Source: Flavobacterium ajazii (GTDB lineage: Bacteria > Bacteroidota > Bacteroidia > Flavobacteriales > Flavobacteriaceae). Taken from it: 64,000 bases of DNA. The stretch lies in NCBI RefSeq assembly GCF_010614725.1, contig NZ_JAAEHL010000007.1, forward strand, positions 248,001 to 312,000. Direction: 5' to 3'. Below the pieces are notes generated by a model that saw nothing but the letters and a program-made list of their open reading frames with translations, made no database searches and had not been told where the DNA came from. A program made the position numbers and the translations under genes. This document shows, one piece after another, positions 16,600 through 24,242 of this stretch (within the stretch, counting starts at the first letter, position 1; every line of letters begins with the position of its first letter).

Positions 16600-17157
16600 A
16601 TGATTGTTATTTTAGGATTTTTTGTTTTCCTTTTGATTTTTGGAATCTCAATTTACAATTCCCTTATCTTAAAAAGAAATCAGGCTGTTAGTGCTTTCTC
16701 TGCTATTGATGTAATGCTGAAAAAACGTTTTGACCTGATTCCAAACCTTGTTGAATTGGTAAAACAATACATCAATCATGAACAAGGTACTTTAACCAAA
16801 ATAGCAGAGCTACGCTCCAAAGCTACTTCAGGGGGGGTGACAGACAACGAAAAAACGAGTTTAGATGCCGAATTAAGCAGGGCAGTAAAGGGCTTAATGG
16901 TAACGGTCGAAAATTACCCTGATTTAAAAGCCAATACCAATTTCTTAAATTTGCAAACTACCTGGACAGAAAGCGAAGAACAAATCGCTGCTGCAAGAAG
17001 AACCTACAATGCTGTAGTAACTGACTATAATAATACAATTATGACGTTTCCGCGCAATTTGTTTGCCGGAATGCTAGGTTTTACCAAAACTGATGTACTG
17101 GCAACACCCGAAGAAGAACGTAAAAACATTAGTGCAAAAGAGCTTTTCAATAATTAA
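16600..17157 (+). CDS. lemA: LemA family protein
   Basis: 185 residues with one N-terminal membrane helix (IVILGFFVFLLIFGISIYNSLI) and a long helical-bundle body. The LemA signature is clear: NQAVSAFSAIDVMLKKRFDLIPNLVELVKQYINHE, then ENYPDLKANTNFLNLQTTWTESEEQIAAARRTYNAVVTDYN. The N-terminus is anchored in the inner membrane with the body outside or inside the membrane depending on topology, and the molecular function is unknown. Its stop codon shares one base with the start of the next gene (TAATG at 17155-17159), so the two proteins are translationally coupled and may form a complex. Confidence 0.9.
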   Translation: MIVILGFFVFLLIFGISIYNSLILKRNQAVSAFSAIDVMLKKRFDLIPNLVELVKQYINHEQGTLTKIAELRSKATSGGVTDNEKTSLDAELSRAVKGLMVTVENYPDLKANTNFLNLQTTWTESEEQIAAARRTYNAVVTDYNNTIMTFPRNLFAGMLGFTKTDVLATPEEERKNISAKELFNN

Positions 17158-18110
17158 TGAATTCAGAAATTAATCACATTGCAGGCTTTCAGGAAGCTCT
17201 GAATACATTAGAAATTGACCGAAAAATAATATCCAAAAACCGTAAATTATCCAATATAATAACGGGTCTTGCCTTTATAACTGCAGTGATATGGCTAATA
17301 ATTAAATTTCATACTTTAGTACTTTTAGGTTTTTTTTTCGTTTACGGAATTATTCGTTCTGCCATACGCATTAAAACAGAAAATGATATACAAAAATATA
17401 AAGCTGTCTACAAAACGAATATTGTAACACCGGCACTAAAAAATGTCAATGAAAATTTAGTTTTTACACCACAAAGTGGAATTTCAGATTGTGAATTTAT
17501 AAGTTCTGAACTTTTTACCACTAGACCGGATCGTTGTAATTCACAGGATTTAATAACCGGAACGATTGATGAAACTTCTTTTTATTTTGCAGAGGTTCAT
17601 GCCGAGTATAAAATAGAAAGCGAAAACAAAAAGCATACAAAATGGTATAACATTTTCAAGGGAATTGTTTTTATTGCTGATTTTAATAAAAACTTTAGTA
17701 CTTCGACGGTAGTACGTCCAAAAAATGCTTTAGATGATATTAGTTCTTGGCTTTCCAAAAACATTTTGAGTTTTGGCAATACTGATAAAGTGCAATTAGA
17801 AAATATAGAATTTGACAGCAAATTTGTAACGTATTCCAAAAACCAAATTGAAGCAAGATATATTCTGACACCTGCGATGATGGAGAGAATTCTGGCTTTA
17901 AACCGTAAATCTGACGAGACAATTTCAATTTCGTTTATAGATTCTAAAATGTATATCGCCTTTCCGTTATCTCACAATTACTTTGAAGCGCCTATTAGCA
18001 CTTCGCTTTTAGTTCCTGATTTGCTTAAAGCTGATCTTTCTATCGTTCAGTTTATGCAGGATATTGTTCATGAACTGGATTTGAATACGAGAATTTGGGG
18101 GAAGGAATAA
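17157..18110 (+). CDS. DUF3137-type membrane protein coupled to LemA
   Basis: 317 residues with two adjacent hydrophobic segments at about 34-70 (IITGLAFITAVIWLIIKFHTLVLLGFFFV is split by a short polar turn) and a soluble remainder containing ENKKHTKWYNIFKGIVFIADFNKNF and a C-terminal FPLSHNYFEAPISTS stretch, typical of the DUF3137 proteins found beside LemA. The function is unknown. The start codon overlaps the lemA stop by one base. The protein probably works with LemA at the membrane (inference from coupling). A long inverted-repeat element begins 36 bp after its stop codon. Confidence 0.82.
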   Translation: MNSEINHIAGFQEALNTLEIDRKIISKNRKLSNIITGLAFITAVIWLIIKFHTLVLLGFFFVYGIIRSAIRIKTENDIQKYKAVYKTNIVTPALKNVNENLVFTPQSGISDCEFISSELFTTRPDRCNSQDLITGTIDETSFYFAEVHAEYKIESENKKHTKWYNIFKGIVFIADFNKNFSTSTVVRPKNALDDISSWLSKNILSFGNTDKVQLENIEFDSKFVTYSKNQIEARYILTPAMMERILALNRKSDETISISFIDSKMYIAFPLSHNYFEAPISTSLLVPDLLKADLSIVQFMQDIVHELDLNTRIWGKE

Positions 18111-18145
18111 AACACTACCCTAACTAGCGCTCGTTTACCAACAAA

Positions 18146-18354
18146 TCTGGTGCTCGATTGCATCGAGTACCTACTTATATTATGTAACCTAAACGTAGCG
18201 TTTGCAACGCGGGTAATTAAAGAAAGTTTTCTATAAAAGTGAAATGGTACAGTCCGCTTTCATTAGATTATTTTGTGTCCTGAATATCCGCGTTGCAAAC
18301 GCTTTGCTTTAGTGTTCAAAAGAAAGTAGGTACTCGATGCAATCGAGCACCAGA
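18146..18354. repeat. 209-bp inverted-repeat element with REP-like hairpins
   Basis: Outer arms 18146-18176 and 18324-18354 are perfectly complementary over 31 bp, and each arm contains its own hairpin CTCGAT-GCA-ATCGAG. Inner arms 18197-18212 and 18288-18303 are perfectly complementary over 16 bp and contain GCGTT-TGC-AACGC. The structure resembles paired REP sequences or a non-autonomous transposable element; no transposase is present. It lies 36 bp after the DUF3137 gene. Confidence 0.85.
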
Positions 18355-18373
18355 ATTATTAATATTCGAGTAA

Positions 18374-18487
18374 ATGAATTCAATTACTAAAATGCGTAGT
18401 TGGAGAGTTTATGTTATTGCAGGAATTGGAATTCTTGCAATGTTATATGAAATATTTAAACGAATTTATCTATTTATATTTCACTAA
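18374..18487 (+). CDS. Possible 37-residue membrane peptide
   Basis: ATG at 18374 opens a 37-codon frame ending in TAA at 18485-18487, encoding a peptide that starts MNSITKMRSW and has one hydrophobic stretch VYVIAGIGILAMLYEIF flanked by basic residues. The layout (positively charged start, about 17 hydrophobic residues, RIY) fits a small single-span membrane protein. It lies between two repeat elements, with no promoter recognised. It could equally be chance in AT-rich DNA. Confidence 0.3.
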   Translation: MNSITKMRSWRVYVIAGIGILAMLYEIFKRIYLFIFH

Positions 18488-18503
18488 ATCTTCCCATGAA
18501 ACC

Positions 18504-18587
18504 AACAGCCCTAGCCCAGATGGAAGCGGCATCCTTTTTCCGCCGGGGTTCGGCGGAAAAGATATAGCGCACAGCTGGATTAGCTTC
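18504..18587. repeat. Structured intergenic repeat with 10-bp GC hairpin
   Basis: Core hairpin TTTTCCGCCG-GGGTT-CGGCGGAAAA (18536-18560) is flanked by AACAGCCCTAGCCCAGATGG upstream and GATATAGCGCACAGCTGGAT downstream. I recognise these flanks as a segment that recurs between genes in many Flavobacteria (from memory, not verified). With the 209-bp element and the small frame it accounts for the 506-bp gap 18111-18616. Confidence 0.6.
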
Positions 18588-18616
18588 TGAAAACTCTAAA
18601 AAAAGAAATAGCTACA

Positions 18617-19006
18617 TTAATGCGAAAACCCAAACGAAATACTAAGGATAATGATGCCGATTACGATGGTGGTGATGGCCACATAGAGGTAGTCTTTTTC
18701 GAGGAGGAAAGAAAATAACGACAGCAAAACCCGAAATACGGGCGTGAGGAACAGAAGTATGATTCCGGAGAAGATGATTGAGTCGCCTTTTCCCTGAATT
18801 AAGCCCTGGTAAATTGCGGCGATTACTTCGAAAATGTTTCTGTCATTTTCTTTAAATACCGAGTAGTCTTCGATTTCCTGACCGTGATGCAGCAGATAAA
18901 CAACGCCTCCAATGGCGGCTACTGATAATGCCGTCCAAATGCCGTAACGCAATAAATTGCCTATAATGTTCTGAAAATCTTTTTCCTGAGATGTATTGGG
19001 TGTCAT
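18617..19006 (-). CDS. DUF1634 membrane protein, partner of TauE/SafE
   Basis: 129 residues with three membrane helices (GIWTALSVAAIGGVVYLL; SIIFSGIILLFLTPVFRVLLSL; YVAITTIVIGIIILSISF), the DUF1634 layout. The function is unknown; the family is commonly paired with TauE/SafE permeases, as here. An in-frame ATG at 19033 would overlap the permease gene by 23 bp; I prefer the ATG at 19006 (MTPNTSQ), 4 bp after the permease stop. The two are surely co-transcribed and probably act together in sulfur-compound or anion export. Confidence 0.8.
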   Translation of the reverse strand: MTPNTSQEKDFQNIIGNLLRYGIWTALSVAAIGGVVYLLHHGQEIEDYSVFKENDRNIFEVIAAIYQGLIQGKGDSIIFSGIILLFLTPVFRVLLSLFSFLLEKDYLYVAITTIVIGIIILSISFGFSH

Positions 19007-19010
19007 GTTT

Positions 19011-19847
19011 TTAGATTTTTCCGTTAATGCCATTGTAAATCATGTTTATCGCCAGTACAAAAATGAGGCAGGCAAAGAAAATGCGCAGTTTTTTCGGGTT
19101 GGTTCTTACCAGAATTTTGGCTCCTGCCATGGCTCCAAACAACACCCCGATTACGACCGGCATACAAATTCCGGGTTCGATATAACCTTTCTGAATGTAA
19201 ATTACGGAACTCGCCATTGCGGTAACTCCCATCATAAAATTGCTGGTGGTGGTAGAAACCTTAAACGGAATCCGCATGATATTGTCCATCGCAATTACTT
19301 TGAAGGCTCCGGAACCGATTCCTAATAATCCCGACATCATTCCGGCGATCCCCATCATACTGAATCCGCCAATGACATTTTTTGTTCCGTATGCTACGAC
19401 TTCCCCGTCATGGGTGGGATACGTACCGTTCAGATGCAGTTTTTTGGCCAGCGGACTGGATTCTAAAACGATGTGTTCTTCTTTTTTTCGCAGGGAATTA
19501 ACAGCAGAGAAAATAAGTGTGAGTCCGAATAAAACGGCGATAAATGATGTCGGTGCAATGGTGGAAAGCAGTGCTCCGCCAACGGCTCCGAGTGTAGTTG
19601 CGATTTCGAGGAATATCCCGAGACGCATATTCGTAATTCCTTCTTTTACATAAGCCGCTGCAGAACCGGATGATGTAGCGATTACCGACACCAAAGCCGC
19701 ACCAATGGCATAATGAATATCGACTCCGAGGATAACTGTCAGAAGAGGTATAATGATGATTCCGCCGCCTAATCCGGATAAGGAGCCTACAAAACCGGCT
19801 AAAAAAGCTCCTAAAAGCATAATCAGCGTAAATGTTAATACTGTCAT
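19011..19847 (-). CDS. TauE/SafE-family permease
   Basis: 278 residues with about eight hydrophobic helices in two similar halves. The first half has GFVGSLSGLGGGIIIIPLLTV and the second has GIAGMMSGLLGIGSGAFKVI, the repeated G-G-G motif of the family. Members transport sulfite, sulfoacetate, taurine-derived anions or other small organic anions; the substrate is not readable here. It is followed after 4 bp by its DUF1634 partner. Codon use looks like that of its neighbours, with no sign of transfer. Confidence 0.87.
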   Translation of the reverse strand: MTVLTFTLIMLLGAFLAGFVGSLSGLGGGIIIIPLLTVILGVDIHYAIGAALVSVIATSSGSAAAYVKEGITNMRLGIFLEIATTLGAVGGALLSTIAPTSFIAVLFGLTLIFSAVNSLRKKEEHIVLESSPLAKKLHLNGTYPTHDGEVVAYGTKNVIGGFSMMGIAGMMSGLLGIGSGAFKVIAMDNIMRIPFKVSTTTSNFMMGVTAMASSVIYIQKGYIEPGICMPVVIGVLFGAMAGAKILVRTNPKKLRIFFACLIFVLAINMIYNGINGKI

Positions 19848-20050
19848 TGTGGAATGTTTTGCGCTAATTTACAAATAGATACTGTTTATTGCATCATTAA
19901 GTTTTGCTGTAAAAGAATAAAAACAGTTTTGTAACAATGAAAGATACTGATTCTTAATACAATAATCACTGACTTAAAAATACCTTAAAAATTTTGAGCG
20001 GTGTGTAAAACCGCTAATTTCTGTAAAGAATCAACGTAACCAACAGTGCA

Positions 20051-20087
20051 AAAAAAACCGCCTCAAATAGCACTTTGAGGCGGTTTT
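20051..20087 (-). terminator. Terminator of the TonB receptor gene
   Basis: A perfect 14-bp stem (AAAACCGCCTCAAA 20054-20067 with 20074-20087) closes a 6-nt loop. On the minus strand it runs into T-residues (A-run 20051-20057). It starts 24 bp after the receptor stop at 20111. The symmetric A/T flanks could also stop plus-strand transcription. Confidence 0.85.
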
Positions 20088-20110
20088 GTATGATAAAACA
20101 GAATTATTTT

Positions 20111-22555
20111 TTAGAATTTATATGTTACACCTACTCTAAAGTTTCTAGGTGGTTCGGTTTGCCAGTAATAAACTCCATCACCAACCCATTGGTAGAATGA
20201 ACCGCTATACAAATATTCATCTAAGATATTAAAGACATTAGCCGTTACTTTGATTTTTTTGGTTTCATAGGATAATCCGCCATCTAATTTAAAATAATCA
20301 GGTAATCTTTCTAATCCTTCACTCCAGGTATCTGTCTGGCGACCTGCAAGATATGTCCCTCCAACAGATGCACCGAAACCTTTTAAGATGCCTGAAGGGA
20401 CTACGTAATTCAACCATGCATTTGCTACGTGTTTAGAGTATCCAGGAACTATATCACCTTCTTTAATACCTGTCGCCTGAGAAATATCATCAGAAATTTT
20501 TGTTACTTTAGATTCTGTAAAGGCATAATTAGCAATTAAGTTTAAACCATCAACAATCTTACCTCTTAAATCCACTTCAAAACCTTCAGCTTTTTTCTCT
20601 CCTAATGAAATAGAGTACCCCATTGCTGGAGGGCTATTTGGATCAGATGTTTTTTCATTTTGTTTTAAAATGCTGTATGCTGAAACCGTTGTGCTCCAAG
20701 TGCCATTAAACCAATCTTTTTTAATACCGATTTCTCTGTTAGTACCCGTAAGAGGCTTCATACTTTCTCCATTACTTGTAAAACCCGACTGAGGGGTAAA
20801 AGCCTGATCGTATACTCCATAAACAGCCAAAGAAGGGTTTACTGACCAGCTTAATCCTACACGAGGAGTAATATGACTATCTACTGCCGGATCGCTATAA
20901 CTGCTTGTTTGTTTTATCCAGGTGTAACGGCCCGCAAGTGTTAATCTTAATTTATTTTCTAAGAAACCTAATTCATCCTGAACATATCCGGCAGCATATT
21001 GCGAACCATATATCCCTCCGGCTCTCAGTCTTAAAGGTGTTGTTTCATCAAAATTTGGCATTCCATTCGCAGGCGGACCATAATCGGGATTTAAGACATC
21101 AAATGGATCATCAACAGTATCTAAATTATGAGATTGTCCCCAATCGGCCATATAATCTTTCCTTCCTAAGTCCATACCTCCCAAAACTTTATGACTTACA
21201 GGTCCTGTGTTGAATTTTCCATTCACGAAAATCTGACCCAAAAACATATCACTTTCTGCATCCCAAATACCAACATTTCTAATAATTTCTCCTGGTGCCA
21301 AAGTACCTTCAGATACTCCATCATAATCTAAATCTACACTTCCCGGGCCAACTGCCGAAGGCCAGGAACTGTAACCATCCTGCAAATATTTAAAATAAGA
21401 AGTCTGTGCTGTCAATTTCCAGTTGCTATCAAAGTTATGTTCAAACATCAAATACCCGCTGTGGTCATTCATTTTAGTGTCCGGTAAACCAGGCTGTGTC
21501 ATAGTGAAATCTACAGGTGTAGTTGCATAGCCTTCACTTGCTGAGCTAAAAACATAATAGGAACCTACTTCAGTCATGTTGGCAAACTGTCCGTTATATT
21601 CTAATGTTACTTTGGTTTTATCGCTCAATTGATAAGATAAAACCGGAGCTATTACATAACGGTCGTTATGTTCAAAAGGTCTGTGAGAACGTTTCTTTTG
21701 GAAAGAACCATTAAAACGGTAGAGGAATTTTCCGGCTTTATCAAATTTTCCGTCTAAATCAACACTGGCACGGTAGAAATCAAAACTACCTGCTAAAACA
21801 CTTACTTCACCTTTTGTAATTCCGGTTGGTTTCTTTGTAACCACATTGTACAAACCACTCGGATCACCACTTGAAAGCATGAAACCTGCCGGCCCTTTTA
21901 CGAATTCAATGTGGTCAACAAAACTCATATCTTCGGTCAAAGGTCCCCAATAAGAAGAAACCACATTAAAACCATTTCTAAAAGCCTGAATTTGAGATCC
22001 GCGCATAGTGATGTTAGTATACATGTCTCCCCAGTGTTCCAAACGTACAGCACCACTCACATTACGAATAACTCCGTCGCTCATGCTTGTAATTTGCTGA
22101 TCTTTTAAAGTCTGAGCACTTACAATCTGAATATTTTGCGGGATTTCAAGTATAGGAGTCTGAAGACGCAATGACATTGACGGCTTGTCTTGTTTATACT
22201 TGTTTTTTGTAATGATTACTTCATCAAGATCTTCCTGACTTTCAGAAAGAGAGAAGTTTTTTGTTGTAGTCTGATTTGCTACTACTTCAATTTTTTCTTC
22301 TACCGATTTAATTCCGACAGAATTAATACTAATGATATAGCTTCCCGGTTTAACAGACTTAATTTCATATTGTCCGTTTTCATTGGTAACAGCTGTGTAC
22401 TTTGTTCCTTTTAGTTTTATAGAAATATTCTCAGCAGGAAAATTTCCACTTAGCGATACTTTACCGCTTACTTTTCCGAGTCCCTGACCTATTACAGTTA
22501 ACGAACTCAAAAACAACAAACTAAATAACAGTTTTTTGATGGTATTTATTTTCAT
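20111..22555 (-). CDS. TonB-dependent siderophore-type receptor
   Basis: 814-residue outer-membrane receptor. Signal peptide (LLFSLLFLSSLTVIGQ), then a carboxypeptidase-regulatory-like beta domain (about 28-110: GKVSGKVSLSGNFPAENISI, VTNENGQYEIKSVKPGSYII), then a plug with IPQNIQIVSAQTLKDQQITS and VDHIEFVKGPAGFMLSSGDP, and a 22-strand barrel ending in the aromatic FRVGVTYKF. The plug motifs match FhuE/FpvA-like ferric-siderophore receptors rather than SusC. It should import a ferric siderophore or similar chelate with TonB energy. It is monocistronic, with a strong terminator and a complete promoter, and is transcribed divergently from the TolC/MacAB efflux operon. I saw no convincing Fur box. 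Confidence 0.88.
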   Translation of the reverse strand: MKINTIKKLLFSLLFLSSLTVIGQGLGKVSGKVSLSGNFPAENISIKLKGTKYTAVTNENGQYEIKSVKPGSYIISINSVGIKSVEEKIEVVANQTTTKNFSLSESQEDLDEVIITKNKYKQDKPSMSLRLQTPILEIPQNIQIVSAQTLKDQQITSMSDGVIRNVSGAVRLEHWGDMYTNITMRGSQIQAFRNGFNVVSSYWGPLTEDMSFVDHIEFVKGPAGFMLSSGDPSGLYNVVTKKPTGITKGEVSVLAGSFDFYRASVDLDGKFDKAGKFLYRFNGSFQKKRSHRPFEHNDRYVIAPVLSYQLSDKTKVTLEYNGQFANMTEVGSYYVFSSASEGYATTPVDFTMTQPGLPDTKMNDHSGYLMFEHNFDSNWKLTAQTSYFKYLQDGYSSWPSAVGPGSVDLDYDGVSEGTLAPGEIIRNVGIWDAESDMFLGQIFVNGKFNTGPVSHKVLGGMDLGRKDYMADWGQSHNLDTVDDPFDVLNPDYGPPANGMPNFDETTPLRLRAGGIYGSQYAAGYVQDELGFLENKLRLTLAGRYTWIKQTSSYSDPAVDSHITPRVGLSWSVNPSLAVYGVYDQAFTPQSGFTSNGESMKPLTGTNREIGIKKDWFNGTWSTTVSAYSILKQNEKTSDPNSPPAMGYSISLGEKKAEGFEVDLRGKIVDGLNLIANYAFTESKVTKISDDISQATGIKEGDIVPGYSKHVANAWLNYVVPSGILKGFGASVGGTYLAGRQTDTWSEGLERLPDYFKLDGGLSYETKKIKVTANVFNILDEYLYSGSFYQWVGDGVYYWQTEPPRNFRVGVTYKF

Positions 22556-22583
22556 CTTTGGTAAGAGTTAATTTTTTATGACG

Positions 22584-22615
22584 CAAAAGTAATGGCTAAT
22601 GTCCTTTTATCCAAA
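22584..22615 (-). promoter_or_regulatory. Promoter of the TonB receptor
   Basis: Minus-strand TTTG (22612-22615) lies 20 nt upstream of TACTTTTG (22584-22591), a textbook Bacteroidota pair. The ATG is 28 nt below. No Fur-like palindrome is obvious between the two boxes. Confidence 0.65.
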
Positions 22616-22683
22616 TTATTTTTAATTATTCCAAATAAGTTTAATGTTTTTCTAAATTGATTAAACAGTTTTTTGCAACGAAA

Positions 22684-22726
22684 AACCCTCTGATTTCATT
22701 GCTCTGCAGAGTTTCTCAGAAGGGTT
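22684..22726 (+). other. Hairpin in the divergent spacer before tolC
   Basis: AACCCTCTGA (22684-22693) pairs with TCAGAAGGGTT (22716-22726) with one bulge, and the loop holds a perfect palindrome CTCTGCAGAG (22702-22711). It sits about 190 nt before the tolC ATG. It might be a leader structure, an old terminator or a protein site. The rest of 22616-22914 shows no gene and no clean TAnnTTTG promoter for tolC. Confidence 0.35.
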
Positions 22727-22914
22727 ATTTAATTGAAATTATTATTGATATGGTATTGTATTATAACACAATAAACTCCTGTTTTTCTCCATTACCTGCA
22801 TATTTCTCATCTATACAAAAAGACTTTCTGTCTATTTGAGCCAGCCACCTGTCTATTGCATTCTCATAGTTTACAGATAGTTCTGAATTTTGATTCAAAT
22901 TAAAAAAGTATCAA

Positions 22915-24237
22915 ATGAAAGCCACTGTAATAATAAGTTTTATACTATGCTCTTTGTTCAGTTACGGGCAGGGAACATCAAATACTAAAAAGCAATGGAC
23001 ACTCGAAGATTGTTTTGCTTACGCTAAAGAAAAAAACATCAGCATCAAAACATCTGTATTGAGTAAAAATGCCGCTGAAGTAAATTACGATCAGTCGAAA
23101 TCGTCAAGACTGCCCAATTTAACAGGTTCTGCATCGCAAAATTTATCTTTTGGAAACTCAATCGATCCGATTACAAGTGATTATGTGAGCCAAAAAATCA
23201 ATTCTACAAGCGTGGGAATCAACTCGTCAGTTACTTTGTTTCAGGGCAATCAGATTTCTAATCAAATTAAACAGAATAAATTACTGGTTGACCAAAATTC
23301 GGCTTTTGTTGAAGAAGCTGAAAACAGCGTAATCTTAAGCATTACTGAAGCTTATGTACAAATTTTATACAATAATGAAGGTATACGAATCGCCGAAAAC
23401 AATTTGAAAGCCAGCGAAAAAGAAGTACAAAGAGCCAAATTAAGATTAGACGCCGGAAGTGTTGCCCGAAAAGATTATACCGATGCCCTATCGCAGGCAG
23501 CAACTAATAAATACAATCTTATTGCTGCTCAAAATGCGCTTTCGAAACAAATCTTAGTCCTGAAACAATTACTGGAACTAGGCCCTGAAGAAGATTTTGA
23601 AATTGCTTTTCCGTTAGAAAGTAAAACGGCAGAAACAATTCCCGGTAAGATTGAGGTTTACAATAAAGCCGTTTCAATGATGCCTGAAATTAAATCTTCG
23701 CAACTGAATGTGGCCGTTTCTCAAAAGGAATTAGACATTGCAAAAGGAGGTTATCTCCCAACTTTATCGCTTTCGGGAAGTTTGGGTTCAGGTTATACCA
23801 ATACGCAGGAATTAAGTTTTTCAGATCAGTTGAATTTAAACTTCAATCAAAGAGTAGGTCTATCATTAAGTGTTCCGATTTTCAACAGAAATCAAACCAA
23901 AGCACAAGTTCAAAATGCCAAAATAAGCATTGATAAAGCCGAAATAGCTTTGCAGACTGCTCAAAAAGAACTCTACAAAAAGATTCAGACCGCCTGGGAA
24001 AACGCAACAGCTTCAAGCGAACAAATGATTTCTGCACAATCGGCAAAAGAAGCTGCGGAAGAATCGTATGCTCTGGCACAAAAAAAATATGAATTAGGTG
24101 CTCTGAGTACTACCGATTTGGTGATCAGCCAAAATACTTATACTAATTCAGCTCAAAATTATATTCAGGCAAAATACCTCAACATTCTATACACACAACT
24201 ATTATCCTTTTATCAGGGGAATGACATTAAAATCTAA
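22915..24237 (+). CDS. TolC-family outer-membrane efflux protein
   Basis: 440 residues; signal peptide ending FSYGQ. Two repeated helical halves carry the TolC/OEP pattern: TLEDCFAYAKEKNISIKTS near the start, AKLRLDAGSVARKDYTDAL in the first half and AQKKYELGALSTTDLVISQNTY in the second. The protein forms the outer-membrane and periplasmic exit duct for the MacAB-type pump encoded directly downstream; macA starts 5 bp after its stop. It is the first gene of an efflux operon ending in its own two-component system. Confidence 0.93.
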   Translation: MKATVIISFILCSLFSYGQGTSNTKKQWTLEDCFAYAKEKNISIKTSVLSKNAAEVNYDQSKSSRLPNLTGSASQNLSFGNSIDPITSDYVSQKINSTSVGINSSVTLFQGNQISNQIKQNKLLVDQNSAFVEEAENSVILSITEAYVQILYNNEGIRIAENNLKASEKEVQRAKLRLDAGSVARKDYTDALSQAATNKYNLIAAQNALSKQILVLKQLLELGPEEDFEIAFPLESKTAETIPGKIEVYNKAVSMMPEIKSSQLNVAVSQKELDIAKGGYLPTLSLSGSLGSGYTNTQELSFSDQLNLNFNQRVGLSLSVPIFNRNQTKAQVQNAKISIDKAEIALQTAQKELYKKIQTAWENATASSEQMISAQSAKEAAEESYALAQKKYELGALSTTDLVISQNTYTNSAQNYIQAKYLNILYTQLLSFYQGNDIKI

Positions 24238-24242
24238 AAACG

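Noticed and set aside
19240..19653. 137-residue plus-strand frame inside the TauE/SafE gene
   Set aside because: Antisense shadow, Pro-rich composition from the reverse strand of a membrane protein.
22556..22640. Considered a Fur box before the TonB receptor
   Set aside because: AT-rich stretches such as AATTATTTTTAATTATT are only vaguely similar; no clear 19-bp palindrome.
22657..22839. 60-residue plus-strand frame in the receptor/tolC spacer
   Set aside because: Covers the hairpin, no start signal, composition unlike a real protein. Kept only as a gap note.
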